This document shows, in pieces, positions 48,301 to 61,189 of a DNA stretch of 64,000 nt. Source of the DNA: Polytrichum commune (taxonomy: Eukaryota > Streptophyta > Polytrichopsida > Polytrichales > Polytrichaceae); assembly GCA_950295325.1 (NCBI GenBank), contig OX485807.1, positions 9,389,001 through 9,453,000 on the forward strand, in the 5' to 3' direction. How positions within the stretch are numbered: the first letter of the stretch is position 1; the number at the start of each line of letters is the position of its first letter. The notes under the pieces are model-generated. The model saw only the letters and a list, made by a program, of their open reading frames with translations. It ran no database searches and had not been told where the DNA came from. The translations under genes were made by a program, and so were the position numbers.

Positions 48301-51233
48301 CGACAAAGTACACCGTTGCAATAATTTTATTATTAGGTTTATCAAATTTATAATTTTCTATTTTCACAATATCAAGAGGATTCCAATGCACTAAAGAATG
48401 CATTGTTAGAACACATGGGCAAAAAATACAAGGGTTTGAAATTTCAAGCGACTTGAAGCCAACACCTATGTCAGATATACAAAATATGTAAATTCTCATA
48501 ATCTATTTGTGGGTACTTATTGTACAAGATTTTAAGGTATTAACGTTAGGTTAGGTGTTGGATTTGGGTGTACTTATCTTACATGGCATACAAAGCATGT
48601 GAAGATATATTGAAATTGCAACCACATTAAAATTGGGAATCATATTGAATCATCAACAATTTTATTGTTGTTGGAAGATGAGTCACGACAAGAATCATGG
48701 ATCGTTGCCACTCATTGTATGCCACTATGATGAATAACAAAATCTATTAGAATAACAAAATTGAATATCTAAAATCTACCTTGTAATGACACAAGACTCA
48801 TGGCAATGACCTGCGTTCTTTGTTGTGAACACTTGTTGGGTACATTTTAAACATTTCATGATATGGAGGGGTTTGATAGTAAAATAAATATTACATGAGC
48901 ACATTGAAAATTCTAAATAAAGAACATGATATTTTATTTTATTTTATTTAGAATCCATATTGATCCATGAATTCTTGAAGTGAAACTCATCAATAGCTTA
49001 CAATGGTCATCTCCTAAAACATGTACACTTACTACTTGAATATACATCTACACATTAGATCCCATTATAGGTCCTTGTCCATATTAGGTGTACCCATCTT
49101 ACACATGAAATCTTCGCTACCAAAGCACTTGAAGGAATATCCGACTACAATATAGCATTTTTTCGATTTTGATGATGTTCCAAACTTTCAACATCCTTGA
49201 AACACATGTACTAGTTGTCTTGATTGTATTTTTCTTTTAGTAGTTGATTTTAAGCATTGCTCAAGACGTCCATTATTGATTGTAGAGAATTGCAAACAAT
49301 GCATATGTGCAGTTTACAATTGGGTGAGCATGGGGATCACTTACCCAAATACGAGTGTAGTTGGTGAGGACAACATCATGTTATGTTCTCTCATCGTAAT
49401 TTGATCCACCACAAGTGTTACTTTGACTTTCAATCCCCCAAAGTATGTAATATTTTTACAAAGGAACTCATTCTTTGCGTAACAAGGCTCAAAACCCGTC
49501 AAACTCAGTTGTTTGGTCAAAATCATTGCCTCGGTTTTAGGTAGATAGAGTCCATGTGGACCCTGGCACACATAGTCTGTAAGACGGAGTTAGCAAATAA
49601 GAGTAAAATTTCTAGACATTAGAAATTTGATTAGGAATACTTATTATTGCTAGTTCTAAATCTCTTACACATTCTGCCATCATCAAGCAATAAACCCTCA
49701 TGGAATCTCTTCAAAATACTGCTATGAAAACATCTTGTTTTACTTACTTTTGACAACATATTCTTTTGTCTCTCTGAACTGTTAAGTGGACCCTAATTTG
49801 GTGGAAATGTTCTCAAACATTGAACTTGGGGTGCAAATTTTGTTTTCTTAAATCTAAATTTGAACGTGTTTGAGTATGTTAGCCGCTTGTATATTTATGA
49901 TTGAGCCTAACATCCCACCATTTGTCTATCCGTACGTCTAACACAACTGCAACTTATAGAGTTCCCAATGTGTGTTCACAACCTAGGCTAGACAACAATA
50001 GAAATATATTGCAAACTTGACATGGGCAATGCAATATGTTATGAAACTAGTGTAAACTGAAGAGGAACACAATCAAGTTCACTCAATTGGTTCCTCTCCC
50101 CCCCCCCCCCTTCTTTTGGGCTTAGTAAAACTCCTTGGCAAAAGGGTTTTAGACACATGCCCTAACCGAGTTGTTGGCGAATGGGCTAATGAATAGAGAC
50201 ATTTATTAGTGGCCTTTTTGCTCTCTTAAAATATTAGGAAAACCTACTATCAACATTATTTTGTTTCAAAAGAAAAATTATTTGAAGTAAGGAAAAATAT
50301 AGATTATGACATAAATGTTACAAAGAGGCTTACAGCCAAGTCCGATGCACCGGAGGGGAATGGAGGATTACAAAAAATCCATGTGACTTCGCTACCCGTG
50401 TCTATCAATAAGTTATATGATAAATCATGAATTTTCATCTCTGCAAAAAATGCACTATTCACAACATACTTGGTAAGGGTAATATATATAATTATAAATA
50501 TATTGTGGCTCCACTTTGTAAACAAAACGCAAACAAGAACTAAACTTTATAGTTTTGGACTTCAAACTACGTAATATATTTTGCTACATACACTTATGAT
50601 AGGGGCTCACTCCCTTGTAGAGAAATAAACCACCTGAGAAAAAGGATATTTTCAAGAGGGAAGCTATTAGATAATATGTGAATTCATTGAATATTCCACA
50701 TACATCTATAATATACTCAAAAAATCCAATTCCCAATTTTTGTAAGATAATACAGTTATTGCTTTTATTTATTTATAGAGGGTTCCTATCTTCAATTGCA
50801 CTGCATTTTTTAGAAAACACCGTAACACTTCCCCCCTCCCCTTCCCCCCAAATGCCCAATACATAACCTTTCTAGCTTACACTAGGTAACTTATCCAAAG
50901 ACATTGAAGTAAATACATGTTTGCGAGTGGTCCAACGCTTCCGTAATAAGTTGTTTTGACTTTCTCTTGTTGCAAATTCCTCAAACCACGATGACCAAGA
51001 TTCGTTTCGAATGTGCTCCATGAACCGTTTTCCAATATCCTCAATTCGTGTACCGGAAAATAAAATGTGTTGACTAGTTGCGGTTTTGTAACATAGTATG
51101 GCCGCAACATCTCAATCCACAAAAACGCAAGTGATATCATTAAAAACAACAAGATACACCTATATACAAACTTCTTGATTGTGTTCACGTGCCGTTGTCT
51201 TTGTTGAGCAATGAAGTTTGTGTTCTCTTGCAT
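45331..51233 (-). pseudogene. Plant A1-type aspartic protease gene, decayed
   Basis: Pepsin-family protease gene on the - strand. Exons, 5' to 3': 51233-50895 (membrane-anchor-like helix FVYRCILLFLMISLAFLW, then YYGSVGPLAN), 50440-50334 (first catalytic motif LLIDTGSEVTW), 49562-49345 (GPHGLYLPK...TTLVFG), 48158-47892 (GCAH...DGILGL, SLPSQL, GFLSFGDD), about 46870-46661 (second catalytic motif IIFDTGTTVNYL), 46082-45970 (DNYKMCW) and about 45500-45331 (TLTFQDKIGG...ILPIQYL). Damage: one base is missing in exon 1 where MYFTSMSLG is expected, the exon 1 donor reads ATAAGT instead of GTAAGT, and a frameshift precedes the second catalytic motif. Exons 2-4 join in phase. Introns are AT-rich. If the lesions were sequencing errors, this would be a working gene; I think decay is more likely. 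Confidence 0.65.
48200..48640 (-). repeat. Segment duplicated at 61190-61560
   Basis: About 400 bases alignable with 61190-61560, with shared blocks such as AAAATCTTG(T/C)AC, GAAA.TTCAAAC, TTGG.TTTAGGTATAC and TGGATTTGGGT on one strand or the other. On the - strand both copies can be read as HW/RW-(N/S)-P-(L/F)-D-(V/I), followed by a GTATAC-type donor. It lies in an intron of the protease remnant. Identity unknown. Confidence 0.45.
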
Positions 51234-54200
51234 GGATTGTAAAGAAACCTATTTGAATGTAAACATTGTTGTCAACTTTTGGGAGGAACATCATGTCGAA
51301 TCATGACCAAAGTAACTTATACTTTATTCACATGCATTGTGCGCCACAAAGCCTAAGCAAGTGACGTAGCTTGTAGACCGAGTCCCACAACAAACCTTTA
51401 TGTTTTTTTTTGGTTCAACCACTTGGAATATTGTTCAAGTTTATAATATCACAAAACATGTATAGATGTCATTGAAATATGATAATCGATGTTTCTCACC
51501 AAAAATAGACACATTTTGCAATTTGCTTTCTTTGCATTTTGATTGTGCTCGAAAAAAATATGTGTTTCCAAGAAAATATTCTCACCTGTTCAACATTTGG
51601 ACCTTCATTTAGGTGATGTGATTCATTTGTTGATCTCCTAAATAAGCGCCTCATCCTATAAGTATGTTCTTACTCAACTCGATGGCAATGCATTGATAAT
51701 CTCGTCTCCGCATTAGATATATATATGTATGATTCCAACTCACATTTGGAAACCCTCGTGCTCTTCCCACGCTCTTCTCTTACTTAGCATTTTGGGACCT
51801 TCATAAGGCATAGTCTTTCCATTTGTTTCGCAGGAATCCACTCTTCATCAATGTTGCGCACCATTTGCGACTACTTGGTTGCTGAAAATCCTAGTTATAT
51901 AGTTTGGGCCAGTTGCATCCAACACATGAAGTAATGTCCAAGCCATCCCTCATCATCCGCTGAACATGACATCATTGATGACTAGTCGATTTTGGAACAT
52001 CAATTGTTTGATTACCTTGGTCATCACCGTTACACATTGTATGTTAGATATGAAAACTTATTTTGCTTAAATATTTACTCCTTATGAATGTAAAATTTGT
52101 TCCTTATAATTTATATTTAGAAGCTTGTAGTAAAACCGTTTATGTTTGTTTGTATGAATGGATGAATATTCGCAATTAAACCCTAGGTTTTTGAAATCTC
52201 AATGTGAACGCATGTAATAGGTGCTCCTTCAATTGGGAATGGTTACAATGGATGTGAAAGGATATGGCGTTTCCACCCATATAGTGTATGCTTTTGAACA
52301 TTTGATATCTTTGATTTACGAATAGTTACAATGGATGTGAGAGGGTTGTCAAAGTTAAACGGTTGCATTTGGATGGGAACCGTCTTACTTGTTCATATTT
52401 GGATTAGGGTTTTAGAACTAGTATAGAGACTCAAGAGTCTCTTTTTAGTTGAAATTTTGCAACTAGGGTCATTTGAATCATATATAAATAAAATATAAAT
52501 CCAGATCTACTGACCAAAACAATGATCTATTTTACTACAAGAGATAGTTGGAATACAATGAGAATCTTAGAGAAAGATTCTCCTCCCAACTATAGAAGCA
52601 CATCAATCTTCAAGAACCAAATGAATGTCTTCACCCTCCGAGGGAAAATTCATCCTTAGGAGTCCACTCACTTCTTCACCCTTCGGTGAAAACACTAATT
52701 TTGAGAGATAAAATGGATACTTGTTGAGTATGGTATTATCACATTAATTAAGGTTTGTGTTTGTTCATGTGCCTCACATACGAGACTCATGTATACATTC
52801 ATGTATTGAGGTTTGTGTTTGTTCATGGGTCTTGTATGTTAGGTTGATTAATGAGGACCTCAAGGAATGTAGGCTTAAATGAGACTTTAATCATTCACAT
52901 AGGGAGAGGTAGCTTACCCCTTTAAAGTATGTGGGTGTTTTAAATGTTTACCAACTTCTACCAATTAGATTCACATAACAAAATTCATTTTGCATTAGTA
53001 AAATCCACGATGAAACACCTACAAAAATAAGATTGAGAGTCGGACCTAGCATGACTTAGTCAAGGAGAAGGAAAAGGAACGTCAATGTTTGTTGGCATTG
53101 ACATGCGATGTCCGTTGACCACCTCTTTCCCCAAGTCGTATGGTCTTGAAAACATAAAGGTGGCTTAATGCCTGTGTAATACATGGACTTATGAGGCTTG
53201 GTTTAGTTATGGTTATTTTGGAAGTGCATGTTTGTTGATTTTTTGATTGTATACATAGATCCTCCCAATTGTGTTCATTATTGAGTGTAAAGTAGTTATT
53301 GATACTTGAAGACGTAGTCCAATCTCTTTTAGAAATGTGTCTTTATGATGTTTGCTCTTTGATCCTCATCGAACCACATACCAATCAAACATAAGGGTCC
53401 AATTGAGAAAACGAGCCACTGAAGTCCCATCTACCTAATTGCCACCTAAGGACCAAAGGGCTCTTTCCCAAAAAGAAATGTCACCATGGAACTTTAGGGC
53501 AACAATCAATCGTTCCTCATTTTTTGTAGTTCTAATTGTTGCTATTGTCCATTGACTAGTGGGAAACAAGAGGAGTCCCTCTTGATAGGGAAAGTTCATC
53601 TCTTTCCGAAATTTACTCCTGTGAGTAAGGATTTTTCACCCTACTTAGAATATCCTTAGTGGAGTAATCTACTGCAACTCCATCCGTTCACTTCACTACA
53701 TACAAGACATAAACTCTTATCAAGATGGGAACCCTCCTGCTTTTGTGAGTTGGTCGTTGGTCCTAATGTGGCCATGCTATGCATTGTCGCCCACTATGAA
53801 GCTCTCCCACAATCTGATCAAAGATCAACCTTCGACAATACGTATCATGATATTTTGATGCATTTTGAGCATAAGTTTACGAGCTCCCAAAGCTCTTTTG
53901 CATCTTCCTACCTAGAGCACTACAGTGTATGTGCCCGTTGGCAACCTCTATCATATATAATCTATTCATTCATAATTCCATGAGTGGGCACTTAGTGGGG
54001 CGACCCCAAATGTGTTGACATGAAATGTCCTTGTGAAGAAGTTCCCAACATAGGATGGAGCCACAACTGGTCAATGGACTTTGACCATGGTTGTGAAGTC
54101 CAAATTCAAAATCTCAAGATATTGAGTTTTTGAGGGAGAACATTAGTCTACAAAACTTAAAGGGTCCAAACCCAACATGTTCAGAACTAGAGAAATATCA

Positions 54201-56562
54201 AGTTGTGAGGACTGGCCCTACTTGGGAATTTGATATTTGGCACCATTGGATCTTCTCATATTCTAATGGAATGTAGATATGGTTTTATTAATATTAACTA
54301 CATCTTGAAGTTAATCAGAACATGTAATTGGTGGATCATCAAAAACATTTTGTAGAAAACTTATCAATAGATAAACATTGAGAGTGGTATGAAATTCTAA
54401 GTTAGGATGGACCTTGAGAAAACACAATGGTTAACTTCAAGCTTCGATGTTCAGACCACCAAAAAAAGAATGAGGTTAATTTAGCTCCAAAATGTTTCCT
54501 TGAAGATTAATAATTTTATTGCCTAGGGGGTGTTGATGAGACCAGATTACTATATGTATGAAAAAACAAAGAGCATTTTACTATATACCTGTAACTTGAC
54601 ATTCTTGACATTCATTTACTAATTCACTTCCAATAAATTAAACTTTCCACATTGCCTTCCAAAAAGAAGTGCCTTCCACATTACTTCCCACCTTATATGA
54701 TATGGTCAATAGATGGACCTCGATGTCATTAGCTATTTAGGTGTCTTTACATCTCATCCAATTGGAATTCATTGGTTATGTCGAGGGAGAGAGGGACATT
54801 GACAAATATTCTCGAATGCTACACATTCACTTACAATTTTGAAATGCACAACAATGACCAATATGTACGGTGGAAGAATCTTATAGTGTAAGGTAACCTT
54901 TTGTGAAGGTTGAAGCACAATGGTGGATATCTCTTTGGTTGTGTTCCCATGATGTTCTTTTTTAGGGCTTTAATAGAGGTTGCAAACTTGTGTGTAAAAG
55001 TAGCACTTGTTGACAAATAATACACTATGGACATTGGATAACTTTCGTGAGTTATAGCTTGTGTAATAAATATAGCTTGTACGAATATGTTTGGAGACCG
55101 AAGAGTGTCCTTAAAAGTCTTGGATAGATTCATGATAGATAGGTAATGAGATCGATCATCATCTCCATCATAATTAACCCATATCATTTCTTTGGAGTGA
55201 AAAAAGTGTTCAATTATGTTTGTGTATTTATCTTTTCGTGGCTTTATCATCTCTTGCATTAATTATGTTGGAAGGACTCATCCCAACGTGTCTTTGGTTG
55301 GGATTGATATTCATTCTACATTGATTATCCCAATTAGTGTGTGCTAATTCCCAAAAACACATACTATTTTGCCAAATCTCAAAATTAGTGAGGGTTGAAA
55401 TGTTCACTGATTGATACTAAATGCATGACTACATGCTCATTTATCATACATTTCAAGAAAATTAGAATGTGCTCCAAGGTGCTCGTAGAGTGATTGAACA
55501 AATTATATGCAAACACATGCTTGTCAGTGAATAGTGCGAGGATGAATAATGTTGGTACTTTCAATGAATAATGCTGACATGAATAGTATTTTCAGTTAAT
55601 AATATTGGTACGAACAATGCTTTCTAGATCTTTTCCTAGCACTAATTTCATAACGTAAAGAAATTCAGTATCACCTTCATTAATTTCCCACACGCACTAT
55701 TAGCCCTCCCTCACTAATTGGGATAATCAATGTAGTTTCAAGAAGTGGATTATCTTCTATCTTGTAGCAATATTGTGAGTGACAATATTATTGAGGTTAG
55801 TGGAGAAGTACATTGATTATGGTATTGTGTGTCAATCACTATTTGAAGTTATACAATTTACTCATTACATGGAAAGTAGAATTTATCCAGGTTGAGTCTT
55901 TTGTGTTCTACAATGTCAACTTTGTAAGGGACTTGTTTTTATTACAAACCCTTCATCTATGATAGATGAGTTTACATAGATGCCACAAATCCCCCCAGGT
56001 GGACTCTTTATACCACATACGAACTAACGTGAGTGCAAAAAGGGGTATTATTTAAGGCATTAACATACATATCTATTATACATAGAGGGGTGGTGCTTTC
56101 CATCTGCGACTAGAAAATAGTTATAGCCGAGGAAAAACATCCACCCTTCCCATGCATGTGGGCAATGAACGGGAAGAATCAACCTGTAGTTGACGATGAA
56201 GCGGTTGAATTTGAGAAATAACTTTTTGAAGTTCAAGACTTTCACGGAAATTACCGATCCTTTCAGAGGACTCTATGGAATATATCTCAAATTAATGAAT
56301 GAGAATTGGAAGATCACAACATGTAACTGGTTGGCCTTGGAAACACCACTAGGATCTCAACCGATTATGCATGCCCAAAAATTTCCTTGGACACTAGATG
56401 CGGATCATGCAGATAGCTTATAGGCATGAAAGCTTCTACATTGATTGACACTTAACTAGATAAATTGAAATTAAACTGGATAAACTAAGACATGCCTGGA
56501 ATTACTACCGAAAGCTACAATGTTTTGAAACTTAGTGTTGAGTTACACTCAAAATCTTACCC
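51234..56562. other. Intergenic, no gene recognised
   Basis: AT-rich DNA. An open frame of 142 codons on the - strand at 54831-55259 has no recognisable domain and unbiased codon use, so I do not call it. GAATAGTG/GAATAATG motifs cluster at 55527-55620. No clear element boundaries seen elsewhere. Confidence 0.45.
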
Positions 56563-56783
56563 CTACACCAGGTTTGGTATTTAGTGTCACTTTGTATTTG
56601 GAATTACGTAATGTTACTATTTCTTATGAAAGATTTCATAGTGTATCTGCAAAGATTAAAAAGGTCGTATGGACATTATATGACAAAAATGACTTCTACT
56701 TGGTAAAACTACCTTCTTAGTAGAAAATTGTAGTGTTGTGTAACTTGAATAGTAAGTGACACTCAATACCATGATCGGTGTAG
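56563..56783 (+). mobile_element. MITE of the CTACAC family
   Basis: Starts CTACACCAGGTTTGG and ends CATGATCGGTGTAG. The inverted ends include TATTTAGTGTCACTT opposite AAGTGACACTCAATA. The right part matches, in reverse, the element at 9379-9583. Non-coding. Confidence 0.65.
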
Positions 56784-57016
56784 TCTAATAGCATTCAGCC
56801 ACATTAGAAATTTTTAGGGGGTAAGGGTTCACAACACATAAGGTAGAAGCATCTACTTCCAACACCAACTTTTCTCCAATGTGGGAAACTATGTACTTCA
56901 ACAAGAACACTATTGTATTATTCTAAGGACTGCAAATGCATCTCATAGGTTACTGAAGTCAAAATGTCAATGATCACCACTGTCAATTTTGAGGGGCCCT
57001 ACATCACTTGGAAGGG

Positions 57017-57430
57017 TCCACGGGTAGATCACTCCATTGTCAAGTTGAACACCACGTGCGACTAAAAAAAATCTTCTTTTGGTAAGTTGCACCACCAAAA
57101 TGGGTCAAAATTTTATCAATTTTTTTTCATGAGTAGATATACACAGTACCTATGACATAGTCAAAAGTGGTAACTAAATTTGATGATTTGTTTTTTTCAT
57201 AAAACATATTGTTTCTAACTAGAATGACACAGAATTGAACTAAAAAATTTACTAAAAAAAATAAAGATGACAAAAAATTTCAAAAAAGTATAAAAAAGAT
57301 ACTATCAATGGTTATGTATATGTAGAAAAAATATCATAAATTTTAAAATTATATATGGCATGGAATATAGGGGTAGCAAACTTTGTCCGCACGTGGTGTC
57401 AACTTGACAATGAAGTGACCTCCCCGTGGA
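57017..57430. mobile_element. MITE with TCCACGGG ends
   Basis: Inverted ends of about 45 bases: TCCACGGGTAGATCAC then TTGTCAAGTTGA and CACCACGTGCG on the left, with the reverse complement on the right ending CTCCCCGTGGA. AGGG borders both sides. 414 bases; AT-rich interior with no reading frame. Confidence 0.7.
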
Positions 57431-59694
57431 AGGGTCAAGTGAGGTTCATAAGGTTCGTGGATTAACCTAACAAAGTCAATACCGAGAATAGCAAGATTGG
57501 AGTGCTTTTAGAATTGTCTTCACAAGAGCTTTATTCTCAAGAAGAGATACAAAACATAGGATTCGTGAAAATGTTACATTCACATATCACGTTTTTTCTT
57601 TTCTTTTCAATACCAACTTTAGTTTCTAGTATTGTCGAGTGCACTACAACTATGGAACAATTTGCATTTTGAAACTAATTTTGTATGGGCACCTAATATA
57701 GTACACGTTCATAGAATAAAGAAGAAGTATTTTTATATCATGAATATTATGTTTTAATTGTTATCAAGATTCAAGAGTGTTTGAAGTAGCAATGAAGAAC
57801 ATAACATTCATGATTATTAAAAAATACATCATCCCTCCTTATCACTTGCACATGCTACTAGCATTTTGTAAATACACCCAAATTTAGTCAGCAAAGGTTG
57901 CTTCCAAAGACCATTCAAACCGGCCTTTTTTGTATTCGAGAAAATAACATTTGTGACATTTTTGCGTGCCATGTGATGTTTTTACAAATACCATGTTTTA
58001 AGAGTATCATTGACCAACATTGATGGAAAATGGAAAATCCATTGTTTTCTTTTAATAGTTTTTTGATATATGATATAGTCACCAAGCCAGTGTCTGGCAC
58101 GGGTCATCACTAGTAATACACATGAGGAGGAGGTATTACTTTTCTCTAATCCATACACTTAGAAAGACACTAAGAAGATTGAAGTAAAGGTATGTGTACA
58201 AAAAGGGGACCTTGAGCTTTAGAGAAAATTTTGATAAATAAATGTGTTAGTTTCAATCAATACACATGTTCATCGATTGTTATCATATGTTTGTAGTCCT
58301 CAATGACTGCCCTACTCACTCTTCTTAGGGTTTGCATTTGGGTTCTAGGTTGATACTAAGAGGCTTTTGATGTGTTCTCTTGAGATTTCCACTACATATT
58401 AAGACCAAGTTATTGGGTCTCTTGTCTTTGTTTGCTTCATGCGATCTTGGAGTACATGTATGGATGAAAAGAATGCTCAGTGACTTTCTCATTGCAAAGT
58501 GGAGAGTAGATTTTAAATATAATAAATGCCTACTTAAGTCATGATTCATATTTTGAAAACTCAGTGGATTCATTTATCATAGTAACTTAAATAACTTAGC
58601 ATAAATACATGTGTCCATTTTCAAGCATGTTGTTAGTATGTATAGATTTTCTTTTCTATACAAACCTCTCATATATAGGGAACTGAATTTCATAGTAGAC
58701 AATGCACGTGATTCACGCCTCCAATGAAGAGTCCACCCCCGAGGACAAATCCCAAGCCACAATGGACATAAGAGTACATTCATAGAATTTTAGCATCAAT
58801 GGATGAATCTATGACGTACATTATGTGGTGAAATTTGAGTTGATCTAAACATACATTTCATTTAAGACTATTAGGATAACATATTGGATCAACCAAAGAA
58901 CAATCTTCTCTAAAGTACTCTTGAATATGTTCTTGATATTTTTGTAAAGGTCACCTATTCTTGGCTTGAAAACCAACGAGATGTCAATGTGGACTCACAA
59001 AGTGTTGTAATTCTTTAATTGGATGTCCTCTAGTTTACTAAATTTCTAGACTCTAGTTAGAATTCTAGATATATATATATATATATATATATATGGATTG
59101 TGGTACCCAAATGAACCAATATGAAATGTCCTTCATTCAAATCTTCACATTGACTCCAAGCATGCACCCAAAACTTACCGAACATGGAAAGTTATGCATG
59201 CAAAACAACCAACTCCTTACTAAAACTCCGGTTGAATTAATGGATAACTCTATTATTCCTCAAAAGTTGTATTCTTGAGTCCTCCTAACTTCTATTACAT
59301 GGTCTCATGTGCCATCATAGAGTCTGAATATTTATTTTGTACTAAAGCATCATATCATTATCTTCACTCAGACTCATAACATTATTAAGCAATGTGTGTT
59401 CATTCATGTGGGCCCTGAGAATATAACCATGGGATGTTGCAGCTAGTGTAGATTCAATTTGAATGTGCACTAGCCTAATGAAGGCTATGCTCCTCTCCTT
59501 ACTTCAAAAAAGTTTAATAACAAAAGAAAGCACCTACCATGCTACAAGCTTGCTAATAGCAACCTATCTTCTCAAACAATGTCCTTAAATCGAATGAGGT
59601 ATAAATGATTTGGGTTTTTTTTAGTAGGGTGTTGTGGTAGAATCTTTGGAAGTGATATTTCAAGTTTTAAGGAGATCATAACATTATTCATATC
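57431..59694. other. Intergenic, AT-rich
   Basis: No supported gene. A perfect TA microsatellite of about 13 units lies at 59068-59094. Confidence 0.45.
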
Positions 59695-59696
59695 CA

Positions 59697-59757
59697 TAGC
59701 AATGTTATGTGGGACTAATAGTATTCCAAGAATATTCCCATATATTTCCCACATTCA
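59697..59757. repeat. Degraded arm of the 44.0 kb foldback MITE
   Basis: Shares AATGTTATGTGGGACTAATA, AGTATTCCA, AATATT and CCCACATTCAG blocks with the left arm of 44019-44127. The other arm is absent. Confidence 0.55.
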
Positions 59758-59994
59758 GTCTCCTATTCCGGTGCCATTGAAGAGTTCTCCTGCTCTCTTT
59801 AAGACCTTGCTCTCCTCCTTGTCCGATTTTGAAATTATTTGTATGTAAACAAGTTAGGGTTTCATTTCAATGTCTGCCAATCTTGTGATTGATTGGGAAT
59901 TTGAGAATGATTTTGATGCTAAAGGATGGATGAGTTTGAAATGACTTTTTCTTCAATTTGATTTGACTATGATTTGACAGGTTGTTTGTTGATT

Positions 59995-60149
59995 CATAAC
60001 ATCACTCGGCATGCAACTCTTGTTTTGTGGACCCTCAAAATATAATAGTGAGATGCTCGAAAAGCCGCGTTGGGAGACTCAGATGCAGATTGAACTCCCA
60101 ACATCTTACTATTATAATTTGAGGGCCCACGTTGCTAAGTGATGTTATG
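59995..60149. mobile_element. Short foldback MITE
   Basis: Inverted arms start CATAACATCACTCGGCA and end TGCTAAGTGATGTTATG. The arms continue with GTGG(A/G)CCCTCAAA and TATAATAGT(G/A)AGATG and close on TTGGGAG/CTCCCAA. The left arm has about 13 extra bases. A weaker relative appears near 59375-59440. Non-coding. Confidence 0.68.
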
Positions 60150-60484
60150 TTGTGGCTGACATTTGTAACATGTATAAGTTGATATATACTAAAAGGTGGT
60201 TTCAAGCTCCCATTTCATAGCTAAGCTTCGTATTATTTTTCTCTCTAATTTGCAGAACACAACACATGAAAATACTTCAAATTCATCTTAGATATCTCTT
60301 GACATATGGAAACGCTAGGCGTTGGGTAATACCAGTCATGACACATTTTGAGATGCAAAATGTAACCAAGGCATATACGGCCTAAATTTTGAGACCCAAA
60401 AAACAGCCTTTGAATTCCAACAACAGGTTCACAACAACATCATCAAGACATTCAATAGTGTAATACATGCAATAATTGAACTTA

Positions 60485-60665
60485 ACCACGAGCACGAGAA
60501 TTTGCATTCATTTTTTGTCGAATGTTTGAGTCGTAATGAAGGACTCGTGCTCGATCATTTCTTCGTCTGCCAAACAACATTCATACACTATTGAACTCAA
60601 CTTTCGCTGGATGTGGCTCGCATCCCCAACTTCTCAATTGCTGATCTTGCGCATGCAAATCTTTG
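60485..60665 (-). pseudogene. Degenerate tandem copy of the coiled-coil C-terminal region
   Basis: Base-level similarity to 60745-60930 (ATCATYTCTT.GTC.GC.AA.YAA.ATTCATACA, then CATCCCCA.CTTCTC, then TGC.CATGCAAAT) without an open frame. It appears to be an older duplicate of the end of the neighbouring coiled-coil frame. Confidence 0.5.
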
Positions 60666-60742
60666 AATTTTTTCTTTCTTTCTTTTTAACCTGCGTCCTC
60701 TTAGTGCCTCTCGCATGGATGCTTGCCTGTCGAACTTCAACC

Positions 60743-61177
60743 TCAACCACCACCACCACGAGCATGGGAGTTTCGCAGTTTCCTATGTTTGAGCAGCACG
60801 GAGTGCCTGATCATCTCTTTGTCGGCTAAGTAATATTCATACAGTATTCTACTCAACGTGCTCGACGTCGCCTGCATCCCCAGCTTCTCGATCGTCGACT
60901 GTGCGTGCAAATGCTTCACCTTCGCTCGCAACTTCTTCATGTCTTGGATGCACGCTTCGCGCATCCCGTCTCCTCGTGCGTTGAGCATCTCCGCACGGAC
61001 CTCGTCGAGGCGCTCCTTCAAGCACATGATCTGGTCGCGGATGCGTTCGATGCAACCCTCCTTCTCGAGCATCGAAGCGCTGCAATTCTTGATGCGAGCC
61101 GAAAACGTGAGTTTCTCCTCCTTGCATCGTTGCATGTTCTTTCGAGCATTCGTCATGGATGCTCTCCTACAGGGCAT
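60743..61177 (-). CDS. Coiled-coil protein fragment, GC-rich, unknown
   Basis: An open frame of 144 codons on the - strand, starting at an ATG (61177), with far higher GC than its surroundings. The protein is basic and helical with long heptad-like stretches (MLEKEGCIERIRDQIMCLKE, RLDEVRAEML, MKKLRAKVKHL) and ends in a run of glycines. It has no domain I recognise. An upstream segment (61190-61560) that is duplicated at 48.2 kb may hold earlier exons, since a GTATAC donor-like site sits just before this frame. It could be the last exon of a host gene, part of an element, or a captured fragment. A degenerate tandem copy lies at 60485-60665. I am confident that it is or was coding, not about function. 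Confidence 0.5.
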   Translation of the reverse strand: MPCRRASMTNARKNMQRCKEEKLTFSARIKNCSASMLEKEGCIERIRDQIMCLKERLDEVRAEMLNARGDGMREACIQDMKKLRAKVKHLHAQSTIEKLGMQATSSTLSRILYEYYLADKEMIRHSVLLKHRKLRNSHARGGGG

Positions 61178-61189
61178 TGTAAGGTGAAG

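Noticed and set aside
54831-55259. 142-codon - strand open frame
   Set aside because: No recognisable domain, no splice partners, composition like the surrounding AT-rich DNA.
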